A DNA stretch of 64,000 nucleotides, taken from positions 2,866,628-2,930,627 of the forward strand of contig BCHH01000002.1 of assembly GCA_001599595.1 (NCBI GenBank), given 5' to 3'. Below, in pieces: positions 11,201-21,873 of this stretch (position 1 is its first letter; the number at the start of each line of letters is the position of its first letter). A model generated the notes under the pieces. It saw nothing but the letters and a program-made list of their open reading frames with translations, searched no databases and had not been told where the DNA came from. The translations under genes and the position numbers were made by a program. Source of the stretch: Beverwykella pulmonaria (Eukaryota > Ascomycota > Dothideomycetes > Pleosporales > Melanommataceae).

Positions 11201-13146
11201 CTCGCGATCAACAGCCTCGCGATCAACAACCTCACAACCAACGCCCACGCAATCCTTAGCACAATACAGCCCCACAAGCGGCCAAGATCTCCAGTAACAA
11301 GCAGGGTAACTTCATACTCAATACACGCACCCAAAGCGGCAGGACACATCCAGCTCCCTATACAGGAAAACAGCGTGGCCGTGGCAGAGGACCCAGTCCA
11401 CCACCACCCAGAGCACACTTTGCCTACTTCAGCACCTTTGCAATGCTGCATCAGCTCAAAGCTGCGGCAAGCCCTACTACTCTAAGCACCTTATCCACAA
11501 GGATACATTAATCTTAATTGCCACCACCACCAAAACGCGTTAAGGACCTAAATTAACACCTACTTGGTTCCTAGTTTCAAGCTAGTATGCAGGCAGAAAT
11601 AGACAACTGTCTTACAATGCAATGCTTTAAGCGTACTAACACCACAATACACACTGCCCTAGCAGAAGTACTACCTCTTATGTAGGTATTTAAGTACAAA
11701 TTTAACCAGGACGGCAACTTCTCCAAAGCCAAAGCTAGAATTATTGTACAAGGTAATCTTCAGACCCAATAGGGAGACACCTACGCCGCCACGCTCGCTG
11801 CCCAAGTCTTTCACGCCCTTATTGCAATAGCTACGCAGTTTGGCCTGCTCATGTTTTAGTACAACGCTACCAACGCCTTCCTCAACGCACATATTAATCA
11901 ACTACTCTACGTCCACACACCTAAAGGTTTTGCTAGTCAACTAGGCCACCTCCTTATCCTAAAGAAAGCGCTCTATGGTCTCAAGGATGCACCTTTGCTA
12001 TAGTATAAAGAGCTCACCAAGACGCTCGCCATGCTCAGTCTCCAACTAGTACCAAACACACTATGCCTCTACATCAGCGACGACCTCATTGTCCTCTTCT
12101 ATGTTGACAATATTGTTGTACTCATCCATCTAAGCAAGCTAGCCGCCCACAAGGACTTCAAAATTAAGCTTATGAAAAGCTATCATCTTCAATCAATAGG
12201 ACAGCTTAAATAGTTCCTAGGTATTCGCATTGTACGCACAGACAATCTGCTTACAACCTGGCTCGTTCAAGACGCCTTCATTAAGCAAGTTATCAAGAAG
12301 CACAACCTCATTGACGGCATCAATACCTTGCCCAACTGTCCTATCAGCAACGATCACCTTGAACCCTATACAGGCACCACAGACAAGAAACGCAAGACTC
12401 TCTACCAGGAGCTCATTAGATCACTAAGCTTTATATCAAATCAAACACGACCTGACGTGGCAAAAGCCTCAAGCTATCTTGCCCAATTTAACACTAACCC
12501 CAGCAATAAACACCTTGGTCAAATCATCCAAGCCTAGCAGTTCCTCTGGAAAACCAGAGCAAACAGTATAAAAGCCTCTACCTCCGCTATCAAGCAGGAA
12601 GGCCACTCATAGGCTGCGCTACCCAACACCAAACTCAAGCCCAGCTTCTACAGCGCATCCAACGCCTCATTTACTAACAACTCTAATACCCGCTTCTCCT
12701 CAGAAGGCTATCTTGTCAAGCTCTTCAGATTACCCATTAACTGGAAAGCAACCAAGCTACGTACAGTCACAAAATCAACCACTAAAACAGAGCTCTATGC
12801 GCTATCACGTGCAGGATCCAAAATCATCTAGTGGACAAATCTATTTATACAACTCAACTTTGATCCAGATATTGAACCAACAGTCTACTGCGACAATGCT
12901 CAGACAGTTCAAGTAGTTACTAAACCTACAGAAAGACTTCAAACTAAACTCCGTCATGTAGATATCCACCAAATGTAGATACGCCAAGCAGTTCAACGCC
13001 AGCAGATCAGCGTCAAATGGATTCCTACAAAACAGATGCCCGCTGACGGTTTTACAAAGATCCTCACCAGTCAAAAACACGCCGCCTTCAGAGGTCAACT
13101 CGGACTTCAAGATATCTCTCAACGCCTCGAAATCCAACAAGCTTGA
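8230..13146 (+). pseudogene. copia gag-pol, inactivated by RIP-like stops
   Basis: One frame runs from ATG 8230 to TGA 13146 with no frameshift but about 23 TAG and 4 TAA codons. Order: gag to about 9150, with a CYC...H...C knuckle-like remnant; protease near 9517 (IIDLGSNIHI, where the D-S/T-G triad reads DLG); an HHCC zinc region near 9990-10130 (HHIYAHPGP...CEDC); integrase about 10150-10680 (TIDII, LRSDNNQ); reverse transcriptase about 11680-12240 (YKFNQDG, NATNAFLNA, and FYVDNI at 12097-12114); RNase H about 12640-13146 (ELYALS, YCDNAQT, RHVDIHQ). Many TAGs stand at conserved tryptophans, e.g. LK*FLGI at 12211 and A*QFLW at 12535, and others fit Gln codons. Loss of the second Asp of YVDD also kills the polymerase. 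Confidence 0.93.
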
Positions 13147-13280
13147 TATCAACCACGCCCAAATATTCTATGAGATCACAACATCTCCATTTCACGCGCC
13201 TCCTATTCAGATCGCGCTTGTTTACAAGACGCCTCCTCGGCCTCCATGCTCATCAGCTTCTCGCTCATTAATAGCTCAAA

Positions 13281-13292
13281 CCTGGGGGGGTG
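13281..13292 (+). other. polypurine-like tract before the right LTR
   Basis: CCTGGGGGGGTG lies immediately upstream of the right LTR, where plus-strand DNA synthesis is primed in LTR elements. The role is inferred from position and purine content. Confidence 0.5.
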
Positions 13293-13477
13293 TATCACGG
13301 TATATCACGTGAATATCACGTGCACCACATGATCTTGGATATCACGTGCACTGTGCGCTTAGTCACATGTCCCGATTAGTCATGGCTGGATATATATGCT
13401 CGTCGATTTCCATAGCTTCTAAATCAACTCAGTCCCTGATTTATCTCGTCCATATTACATGACCGCGCACTCCAATA
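13293..13477 (+). repeat. right LTR of the copia element
   Basis: 185 bp, identical by eye to the left LTR, followed by the second GAATG target duplication at 13478-13482. Confidence 0.9.
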
Positions 13478-13716
13478 GAATGACATCTGGTCAACAGAAG
13501 TAACCAAGCACAGTGCTGCATTCATTTATGGAGATTAATCACCAATCATATTTGTCGCTCAGCTTACAGAGCACAGAGCTTATCGATCCCTGTAGCCAAG
13601 GCTTTCCGAAGTCTTTAACAGTGGCACTGTAATCATATGTAGTGTCTTTTGTCCTTCGAAAAATTCTGCCTTTCGTTCTTTCGGTGAGTCCTTAAGTTAC
13701 CAATCCAACGACCACT

Positions 13717-15830
13717 ATGGAGTCAACTCATCACGCACTTTCGGACATTGCCCAAGCCTCTATTGCACAAATGGCAGGGACAGGAGCACTGCTTGGCATG
13801 CTCTCCCATCTGTCAACCGTCAGAATTGAATTCGAACTGATCATGTTCCATTTCATGGCCCTTTCCGTTCTGGCCTTTTTCGGGTTGATCTATACATTCA
13901 TATCGGTGGGTGAAAGTGGCCCAGTCAGTGCCATCGCCAAAACATCCCTCTTCTTCACGGCCTTCAATATCGGACTCCTCACCAGTATCGGAACATACCG
14001 CTTACTATTCCACCGCTGCCGAAATTTTCCAGGTCCAGTTGCAGCGAAATTGACTCGTTTTTATGCCGCATATCTAAATGCGAAGGACTACCAATTCTAC
14101 AAAGAGTTGGCGAGTATGCATGATACATATGGAGATATTGTACGAACTGGTACCCACTCCTCTCCCCACCACCTGTACAATAACACAGCTCTTACGACAT
14201 CATTTTCCCAGGTCCTAGAGAACTCAGCATCCTATCCCCCTCCGCGATCCCCTTAATATACGGGTCCAACACTGAGTGTAAAAAAGCTACCTGGTATTCC
14301 CAAGGCGGAAATGACCCTAGGAAGGCGTCAATTAATATGGTTCGGGATGCGCGGATGTATCGGCTGCGACGGAGGGCTTGGGATCGTGGACTTGGGAGTA
14401 AAGGTATGTGATGCCATGGGATACTTGGTCGATTGTATTTTGGGAAAATAACTGAAGAGCGCACAGCGGTTGCCATGTATGAGCCACGGATCAAGGCGAA
14501 GACAGATGGGTTTTTGGAGCAGTTGCGAAATAACGTTGGAAAGCCGATGGATGTGACGAAGTGGTCTATGTTCTTCGGATTTGACAGTAAGTAAAGTCCT
14601 ATTCAAAACTCATCTAGAATTCGTGCTTGCAAAATTGCCCCAAAACCCATTCTTGAAGAATAAGATTCGGCATCGCCTGCAATTACGGACAAGCCACTCC
14701 TTCTCCGAAGACATGCACTGACTACTTTAAGTAATGGGCGAAGTTGGCTTCGGAAAAGCATTCAACAACATCTCTACCGGCATCTCACACCCCGCCATCT
14801 CAGGAATCCACAAGCATATGTCTATCCTAGGCATCTTCCAAACAGTGCCGTGGCTAATGAATATCCTGGGTGCAATCCCGGGTGCGTCTACTGGGTTTTC
14901 AGACTTCTTCCAGTTCTGCGCTACGACCATGCAGGAGAAGAATGAGGTAAGTGTACGGAAAGAGTTCGAATTATAACTAGAAGAGTTGATATGCTTTCAG
15001 CAATGGAGCACCGACAAAACGCCCACGGATGTCGCGTCCTGGCTCGTAAAAGCCATCATGGAAAACGACGTTTCTGCTTCGCCGACGCCACAATCTTTGG
15101 CAGATGATTCGAGAGCATTGATCATTGCCGGAAGGTATGTTTAGAAGCCAACCCACTGCCCACAACCTTCGGGCTAATTCTAGTCAGTGATACAACAGCA
15201 AACACCTTAGCAACCGCACTCTTCTACATCACCGCCAACCCCTCAAAGCAGAAGAAGCTCCAACGCCTCCTCGACGAAGCCCTTTCCCAGGGACCCGAGG
15301 CTTGGAATTATGAAACGATCAAGACCGTGACGTACATCGACGACATCATTAACGAGACTCTACGCCTCAAGCCTCCCGTTATCCACGGCGGGCCCCGAGA
15401 AACGCCAGCCAATGGACTGCATATTGGCGACGTGTACATTCCCGGAAATGTGACTGTATCGGTGCCATATTTGCTCATTCAGAGGGATCCAAGATGGTGG
15501 GAAGATGCAGAGGAGTTTATTCCGGAGAGATTCGGAGAGGGGAGGGAAGAGATGGGGACGGATGGCGCTCCTTGGTTGCCGTTCACTCTGGGTACGTTAC
15601 ATTTGCTTATCTTCAGTGTCAAGGCTGATCGAGATTTAGGGACGCATGCTTGTGCTGGCAAAGGCCTTGCGTATTTGGTCCTGCGCACTTCTTTATCTTT
15701 GATTGTTCAGAACTTCGATGTTTCATTTGCGCCTGGGGAGACAGGTGAGACCTTTGATACGGGTTTCTTGGATACTTTTCTTCTAGCGCTTCCGCCTCTT
15801 TATTTGCAGTTCGCTCCTAGAGTTCAGTAG
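13717..15830 (+). CDS. cytochrome P450 monooxygenase
   Basis: Exons 13717-14149, 14212-14403, 14467-14586, 14732-14946, 15001-15134, 15188-15591 and 15640-15830 give 562 residues. The N-terminus has two hydrophobic stretches (residues about 45-65 and 75-95), so the enzyme is probably anchored in the ER membrane. Diagnostic parts: FPGP near residue 105, WDRGLGSK, the I-helix AGSDTTA (split by the 15135-15187 intron), the K-helix ETLR, PERFGEG, and the haem-thiolate loop FTLGTHACAG. In that loop the cysteine is kept but the usual arginine of FxxGxRxCxG is a histidine. Overall it resembles tryprostatin 6-hydroxylase/benzoate-hydroxylase-type fungal P450s. The substrate cannot be told. It stands alone next to the retrotransposon with no biosynthetic backbone gene beside it. 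The exon model is well supported by phase. Confidence 0.9.
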
Positions 15831-16200
15831 GAGAGGAAATAGAGATAGGACGGACAACATAGAGCCTGCCGATTTGTTGTACGCTGAAAGACAAAAAACG
15901 CATACCCCCCTTTCTTTATAGACATGAACATGTGCTCAATATCTAGAGTTTCCGTGTTTGTGTTCCACACTACCTTTAGTGGGTACTATGAAGCTAGCAT
16001 AAAGCCCGACTAGCGGGAATATATTACAACAGCTTTATCCAAGCCCAGCTGGATGGTGATGTGCAGATCATACTTTATTTACGCGTTTCCTCCTCCTCGT
16101 TCTCATACAAAATTCCTCCTCTTTTGATCCAAGTCTAATCGAACGTTTTGCTCATACAGTTGCCGACTTCTCGTAGACTTTTCTATGCGGTATGAAAGGT
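15831..16200. other. convergent intergenic region
   Basis: This lies between the 3' ends of the P450 and the minus-strand membrane-protein gene. Only probable 3' UTR sequence is visible. Confidence 0.6.
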
Positions 16201-17392
16201 TTACCGACCAGTTCTCTGTCTATCGATCTCGGATCTGAAATGGTTGCCTCCTTGCGTGGGGCGGATGCCGTCATCGCTCACCAAGCTGCCCAGGCTGTCT
16301 CCTCTCGAGTGCCCCTGCGGAGGCTGGTATTGTGGCCTCGTGTAGTCATTTTTGTCCTCTAATCTGATGGCACCGCCTCCCTTCTTGCCCAAGCCTAGAC
16401 GCTGGCTTCTGCTCTTTCCCACTCCATATCCCTTACGACGACCCATGACGTTGCCAAGACCAATGATGCGATGCTTGCGCATACCAAAGTAGAGACCAAC
16501 GATGACGACCACGAGGAATCCGAGAGTAACGGGCAGACCTATCAGAAGCCCCGCTTTGTCCGGCACCTTGGTAAAGGCCGGGGCCTTGTAGTGGTTTGGA
16601 GGTTCGTTCGTAAGCGTAATCTCCGGGCCATCGAAGGTAGACGCCGCTCTTTCGGGTGCAGATGCTTCGTAGTTTAAGAGTTGGAATGTTAAGTTGTACA
16701 TGGAGTAGCCTAGAGTAACAGTATGATTAGCATGGATCTTCCCGACATAGCCGGCTATGATGCAAGTAGCTTACCCTGCATCCATTCTTTCTTGGTGTCA
16801 ACAGCAACAAAACCCCACGATGTCTCCGTCTTGCCTGAGGACCATATTTGTTGCGTTGTGTCGTTGGCGAGCTGGACTTGGACTTGGACGGTAGAGTTCA
16901 CTGGGAATCGGTCTGGATCCCATGTTGCATAGTATGTCTTGCCGTAGTACAGTGTAGACTTATCACTGGGCAAGCAGAAAGGATTGTTTGATTCTTTGTT
17001 CTGGCAGACGGGAAACGCCGTGCTGGGGGGTTGGACCCCTCCGGTTTTGGAGAAGGTAGCAGTCGTCTTGGAGGCTTCTGCTGTTGGTGTAGCGGTTATG
17101 GAGGCATCCACAGAGCCTGTGGCAGACCCCGAGGACGTCGCCTGGGTTGCCTGGGGAGCAAAAACTTCGATGGTCGTCTTGTCGCCATTGCTCAGCGTGG
17201 TCTCGACCAGACCAACGGATGCAACACTTCGGACAGAGGTAGTCGTATCATCTGTGGGACGATGGGTGAGCAATTGACTCGCAAAGATGTACACGCAAGC
17301 TCACCTCGTCTCTTAGCAGCTAGTGGACTGCCAGATACGCCAAGAAGGGCGTTCGAAACGGCGAACAGCGCGGTAAACCTGTCAAAACGCAT
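16201..17392 (-). CDS. single-pass membrane protein with signal peptide, unknown role
   Basis: Minus-strand exons 17392-17305, 17251-16775 and 16709-16201 join in phase to give 357 residues. The start MRFDRFTALFAVSNALLG begins a signal peptide; an in-frame ATG at 17416 is an alternative. A Ser/Thr-rich stretch follows, then an ectodomain with two Cys (FPVCQNKESNNPFC) and the motif YYGKTYYATWDPDRFPVNS, which suggests a beta-sandwich. Near residue 240 is a membrane helix (GLLIGLPVTLGFLVVVIVGL), followed by a basic cytoplasmic tail (MRKHR, GRRKGYGVGKSRSQR). Proteins of this plan are common in filamentous ascomycetes and lie in the secretory pathway or plasma membrane; I do not know a function. 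Introns are 53 and 65 nt. Confidence 0.82.
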
Positions 17393-17964
17393 CGTTGGGA
17401 GACTCTGGGGGAGCACAATGTGTATTGTATATCAGGTTGCACAGCTCTTTTGTCACCCAATTGATATGCCAACAGGATAAATACACAAACAACAAGGCCA
17501 AGGACAGGAGGGGAGGATTGATAGTGAGGGAAAAATTGCCGCAGAACCAGCTGGCGGGCGAAAAGGGGGGCGTTCCCTGGTGAAGGCTGGCCGGATGTGG
17601 CCCATGCTTCCAAAAGTCAATTTCGCGGGAACTAGCGTAAACAATGGAGAGCGCCAAGTCAGTGCCACAACAGTTCGCCATCGCTGTGCTGCCTTCGTCA
17701 TTTCAAGTAGTTCTCTCTTTGTCGCATTCGTTTTCGCTTTGTCTTCGTCTCCACCCATTCTCGCATCTTGCGCGCTCTCTTTCACGCGTGATTTGCCTTT
17801 GCTCGTACCTGGGAAGCGCATACCCCACCCCCGGCCGCCAGTCCCCACAGTTGCTCGCGCAACCCGTTCGCCGGACCCTGCCAAAACCAACTTATCTGCA
17901 TCATCAAGGCAGCCACTCCCTCTCTCCGACACCACCTCGCTCCCTCACCCACACCACGACCATC

Positions 17965-18881
17965 ATGCGCTTCTCATCAACTCTTCTTCTCGCGCTCCCC
18001 GCGCTCGCTCTCGCTGAGGACCAGGTGCCGCTGTTCGACAAGGTGAAGGGCTTCCTCAACAAGGCGAAAGATGCTGTTACATCAGCCGTCCCCGCCGCGC
18101 CATCGCCGCTCGATGCTGGAGCAGCCAAGGTTGCCGCTGCCGTGCAGCACGAACTTACGGTGGAGAACTGGAAGGACACACTGACACACGATCCTACCGC
18201 AAGCGCACCCGCGACGCAGGACTGGCTGGTGTTCATTACGGGCGGCAACACGACGTGCTATGGCTTCTGCGGAAACGCAACCAAGGCGTGGAATGTGCGT
18301 TACCCTTCTTCTTCTTCTACCACAAACGGAAAAAAAAAAAGGAAATAAGCAAGCTGCATATACTGATTTAGGCATAGACATCGCTCCCCCTTCTCTCCGC
18401 AAAGCCCAACCCCCCCAAGTTTGCGATCCTGGACTGTGAGACCCAGCCTGTACTCTGCAACTCGTGGTCCGTCGGCCCTCCGTCGCTCTACTACTTCCAG
18501 ATCCCAAAGCCCCTGGCTGATCAGTCGGCTCCGGTGCCCACTGTCCGATACAAGGCCCTGAACCGCACCTCGACTACTGTCGACACATTCAAGAGTCTCG
18601 TGCTCGATAAGGGCTTCGAGACGATTGAGCCGTACGAGGGCCTGTGGCACCCGTTCAATGGCAAGCTCCAGGAGTTTGGCTTGGCTATCCCCGTCGGATA
18701 CGCCCTCTGGGGATTTTCCAAGATGCCGTCGTGGTTGCCCATGATCCTCATCTCGTTCCTGAGCAGGTCATTCATGTGAGCCACCCCCAATCCCCGAATA
18801 GGTGAAGGTATACTAACGGTTCCTAGGAGCCGTCGCACCGCACCACAGGCGTCAGCAGCCCCAGGCCCAGCAGCCCAATAG
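17965..18881 (+). CDS. thioredoxin-fold-like ER membrane protein
   Basis: Exons 17965-18294, 18378-18775 and 18827-18881 give 260 residues. A signal peptide (MRFSSTLLLALPALALA) is followed by a short helical region and then WLVFITGGNTTCYGFCGNAT, a CxxxC motif at the place where thioredoxin-like proteins carry their redox cysteines. Next come FAILDCETQPVLC and PSLYYFQIP. Near residues 215-240 a hydrophobic region (AIPVGYALWGF, WLPMILISFL) probably anchors the protein. The second intron ends after a perfect TACTAAC branch point (18811-18817). The exon 2 acceptor was chosen at CATAG (18377) because it restores the frame AWNTSLPLL. The redox role is inferred from the fold only. Confidence 0.75.
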
Positions 18882-19349
18882 ACAAGTCACTTCCTCCGCC
18901 AGTGATACTACAACCCCCTTCCTACGCCTTGCTGTTTGGCCGTTCATGATTACATATGCCTTTGGGCTATTTTCGGTACTCTGATTGGCAAGTACTCCTC
19001 TTCATAGGGTCGGCTTTTTGATTGGATATTTATTGTAATGCGGACGTGACCTGTAATGTATGACGGGTCATGGTGTTAGGAGTGGGAGTATACCTCGATA
19101 GCGGACGTTGGAACATTCAGGGAGCAATCTGGCTCTTGGGAACACAGCTAGAAATCTGTTATTGCGGCTTCTTTATGCGCAAGCCTATGCTTTTGTTTTA
19201 AAAAGTGTCTTGATGTATTTAAAGAATCGCGGGGAGCTCTGACTAATAAAACGTGTGCGTGTCGGTAAAACTTCGGCAGACTTCAGAAATTCCGCGACGG
19301 CTTCGTTTCCTCGTTGACAACAATTAGTCGTGCACTCATCACACACAAA
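18882..19349. other. intergenic region
   Basis: No gene is visible between two plus-strand genes. It presumably holds the 3' UTR of the thioredoxin-like gene and the Mrp49 promoter. Confidence 0.5.
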
Positions 19350-20237
19350 ATGGTACACATAGTAAAGCGAATGCGCAAGCTGCGCGAAGTGCGTTATCAT
19401 CCCTTGACTCACATGTCGCCCCAATTGACCCGGCTAACGAGCATTACAGAAGGTACGCTCCTCACTCCCTCACCCCTCCGGTCCGGAGTCCCTTCACACC
19501 CAGGCGGTGGCTCCAAACTGATTATGAGATTCATTGATGGCAATCTGACATACGGGGGATAGCTACTATGGATACGAGTCGGACCCGGCGCTATAATATT
19601 TCCCCAGGAGGTGTCAAAGATCCGGATGGAATTCAGCGCAAAAATCGAGGGCGGACATCGGGGAGCTAGGTACGGAAACTCCAAACCAATCCTATGGAGT
19701 ACTTTTCCAACGTGTATATGCTGTGAATACATTGTCTCTCGCTTGTGTCATAGAGCTGGTGGTGTGGGGATATACCGCATGAGAAGAGGGCAAGTCAAGA
19801 GAAGGAGAAGAATAAAGGGCTAATCATATTACAGGAAATTCTGGCGCGAAATGCTACCCCGGATAAAATACCGAAACCCCGCTCTGCCTATCGAAGTCAA
19901 ACGGCACATGGACAAACTCGGCCCTTCCATACTGGAAGTCTACACAAACGCAAAGTCCTCCACCGATCAGCCTCAAGACGCTGCTACATCCACACCCACC
20001 CACACAATTGACCTCCGGATGGTGCAAGAGTCCGAGATCCTCGCACAACTCATAGCGCGGACAGGCGCCACGGTGCTGAAAGCTACAGAACAGGAGAAGG
20101 AGGAGTTGGCTGAGATAGCGGAGTTTAAGGAACGAAGCGAGAAGGATAGGGTGGAGGTGAGAGATAAATTAGCGGCAAAGAGGAGAGAGGAGGAGATGCT
20201 AAAGTTGGCGAGGGGGGAGATGGTCGCTGCGAATTAG
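19350..20237 (+). CDS. MRP49: mitochondrial ribosomal protein Mrp49 (L51/S25/CI-B8 domain)
   Basis: Exons 19350-19388, 19563-19669 and 19835-20237 give 182 residues. The join produces MVHIVKRMRKLRE then LLWIRVGPGAIIFP, EVSKIRMEFSAKIEGGH, RGARKFWREMLPRIKYRNP and ALPIEVKR, the conserved order of the thioredoxin-like L51/S25/CI-B8 domain. The fungal mitochondrial large-subunit protein Mrp49 (mL61) has this domain. The first exon is only 13 codons. A charged helical C-terminus (about residues 125-182, rich in Glu/Lys/Arg) extends past the core. Introns of 174 and 165 nt are longer than most here. The open reading from 19350 to 19562 through the first intron misleads if the GTGCGT donor at 19389 is ignored. 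Confidence 0.88.
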
Positions 20238-20884
20238 GTTGAAATGGGTGGGAGGAAAAGAGCAGGCATGTGGGAATGCGAATGGATAGATGGCGGTGTA
20301 GAAACGTAAGAATGCCACGTGTAGTGGGAGTTGTGTGTAAATCACGCATGTACATTTATTATGATATGTAAGGAGTACCGAACAAGCATATAAAAGCATC
20401 CAAAGCAACATCCCAGGATGATATCCACAGGCTCGCCAGACCCCAGTGCGATCACCCCCATCCCCTAAAAACACTACAGGGACTCCCTCCGAGCATCTCC
20501 AGCAAGTGCTCCGACGTGCCCAACCGTGCAAGATTACTTGTTGGGCCAAGTGGGTTCCAAGGTTGGCCCATCTTGTATTCAGGTTTCAATAAATTATACT
20601 ATCTTGCGTCGCATAGAAGCCATGCAGCTACCTACAATGGGGTCTGTAGTACTGTACTAGGAGCATCTACAGACGCATGCATGTATATGTGCAACAGTGG
20701 TTCAGAGGCTCCCATTTGGAAGCTCCCATTGAGTCGACTGCTGTGGCAATGTTTCCTTCAGTGTTGGAGCCGCTGATGAGGCGCTCGCTTGCAGTCGGCA
20801 CATTGGAATTTCGACTTCAACGCGCAGCACGTGTGAAACTTGGGAATTATGTCATTCGCAAGGGCTATACTGGATAGATAATCT
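20238..20884. other. convergent intergenic region
   Basis: This lies between the 3' ends of MRP49 and GET2. No gene or clear RNA is seen. Confidence 0.5.
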
Positions 20885-21873
20885 CTACGAGATTATTGCA
20901 CCCCTCCACCAGCTCGCAGCCCCAAGCACAAAGACAACGACCATGGCATCACTCGCCACGGTGCTGTAGATGACGCTATACCTACCAATAACCCTGACGT
21001 ATCCCGCATACGGCTCGGGCAGCATCTGGGCAATGCTGCTCAGAATCCCACTCCCTTGCAACTGGCCGCGCTCAATGAAATACCGTGATGACTGAAGGAC
21101 AACCTCAAAAGTCGCAAACATGTAGAAGAAGTGCTGAAAGGTCTCGGACGGTGAGGAATCGACGGCCCAGTCCTCACCTCCTGAGGAAGGAGCAGAACTC
21201 CGCGAGAGCTTGGATCCTGTGAAGGGGGTCTGAAGGACAATGTAGATGGCGAGCCCGAGGGAAAAGACGCTGTGGACGAGGCGCCAAACCCATGCGGAGG
21301 ATTGGTCTGGCGATGGCTCTGTAGCACTGCCTTGCATCGCGGAGAACATATTCGCAAGCCCAGGTGGGAGATCGCCCGGCTGGCCCGGTTGGCCCGGCAT
21401 GCCTCCTGCGCTTCCCATCATTTGCTGCAGCATAGCCATCATGGGATCTTGCGACGGATCAGGGTCCTGGCCAAGCCCAGGGAACGGTGGAGGCGTGCCA
21501 TTTCCATTGAAAGCAAAGGGTGATGGCAGACGGGGTGGTCCAGAGGATGGCGTATAATGGTGCTGGGAGATATCTATTTCGTCGGGATCAGGCGTGGAGG
21601 TTCCAGCAGCTGCAGGAGCGGGTGTGGGGGTTGGGCGCACTGTTACTAGTTAGAAAGGGGGGTGCGATACAGAGAGAGGTGGTTCAACAGACCTGGGACA
21701 TCTTTCTCGACGTCTCTGTGCGTTCCGCCTTGGATCGATGAGATGGCCTGGAGGCGACTGGCACCACCAGCTGCAATTTTCGCGGCCCTTCTCTCACGGC
21801 GGAGACGTGCTTGCTGTTGTGCTGGAGACTCTGAGGGTGCAGAGCCCGTTGTTGATGCGGGCGAATCGGCCAT
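20885..21873 (-). CDS. GET2: GET complex subunit Get2-like protein
   Basis: Minus-strand exons 21873-21693 and 21639-20885 give 311 residues. The N-terminus has the hallmark basic Get3-binding motif ARLRRERRAAKIAAGGASRL (about residues 22-41). A disordered Pro/Gly/Met-rich middle follows (PMMAMLQQMMG, MPGQPGQPGDLPPG), then three hydrophobic segments near the C-terminus (WRLVHSVFSLGLAIYIVLQ; FQHFFYMFATFEVVLQ; STVASDAMVVVFVLGAA). Get2 with Get1 forms the ER receptor that takes tail-anchored proteins from the Get3 ATPase. The intron of 53 nt (21640-21692) is in phase 1 (KDVP joined to VRPTPTP). The overall architecture matches the fungal family. Confidence 0.85.

Larger units (their letters stand above)
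7950..13477 (+). mobile_element. Ty1/copia LTR retrotransposon, complete but coding-dead
   Basis: The element is 5,528 bp: 185-bp LTRs at both ends, an initiator-tRNA-like primer binding site, one gag-pol frame in the copia order (gag, protease, integrase, reverse transcriptase, RNase H), a G-rich tract just before the right LTR, and a 5-bp target duplication. The LTRs are identical by eye, which indicates a recent insertion. Several N bases near 8772-8925 show that this repeat was hard to resolve in sequencing. The coding frame has about 27 internal stops. Confidence 0.95.

Noticed and set aside
8230..13146. UAG reassignment (stop codons read as an amino acid) in the copia element
   Set aside because: TAG falls at both Trp and Gln positions, TAA also occurs, and host genes nearby end normally at TAG; C-to-T changes at CpA explain all cases.
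16984..17277. Plus-strand frames over the single-pass membrane protein
   Set aside because: Antisense; the minus strand has a signal peptide, a membrane helix and in-phase introns.
13717..18881. Secondary-metabolite cluster around the P450
   Set aside because: No polyketide synthase, peptide synthetase, terpene cyclase or transporter is near; neighbours are housekeeping-type genes.
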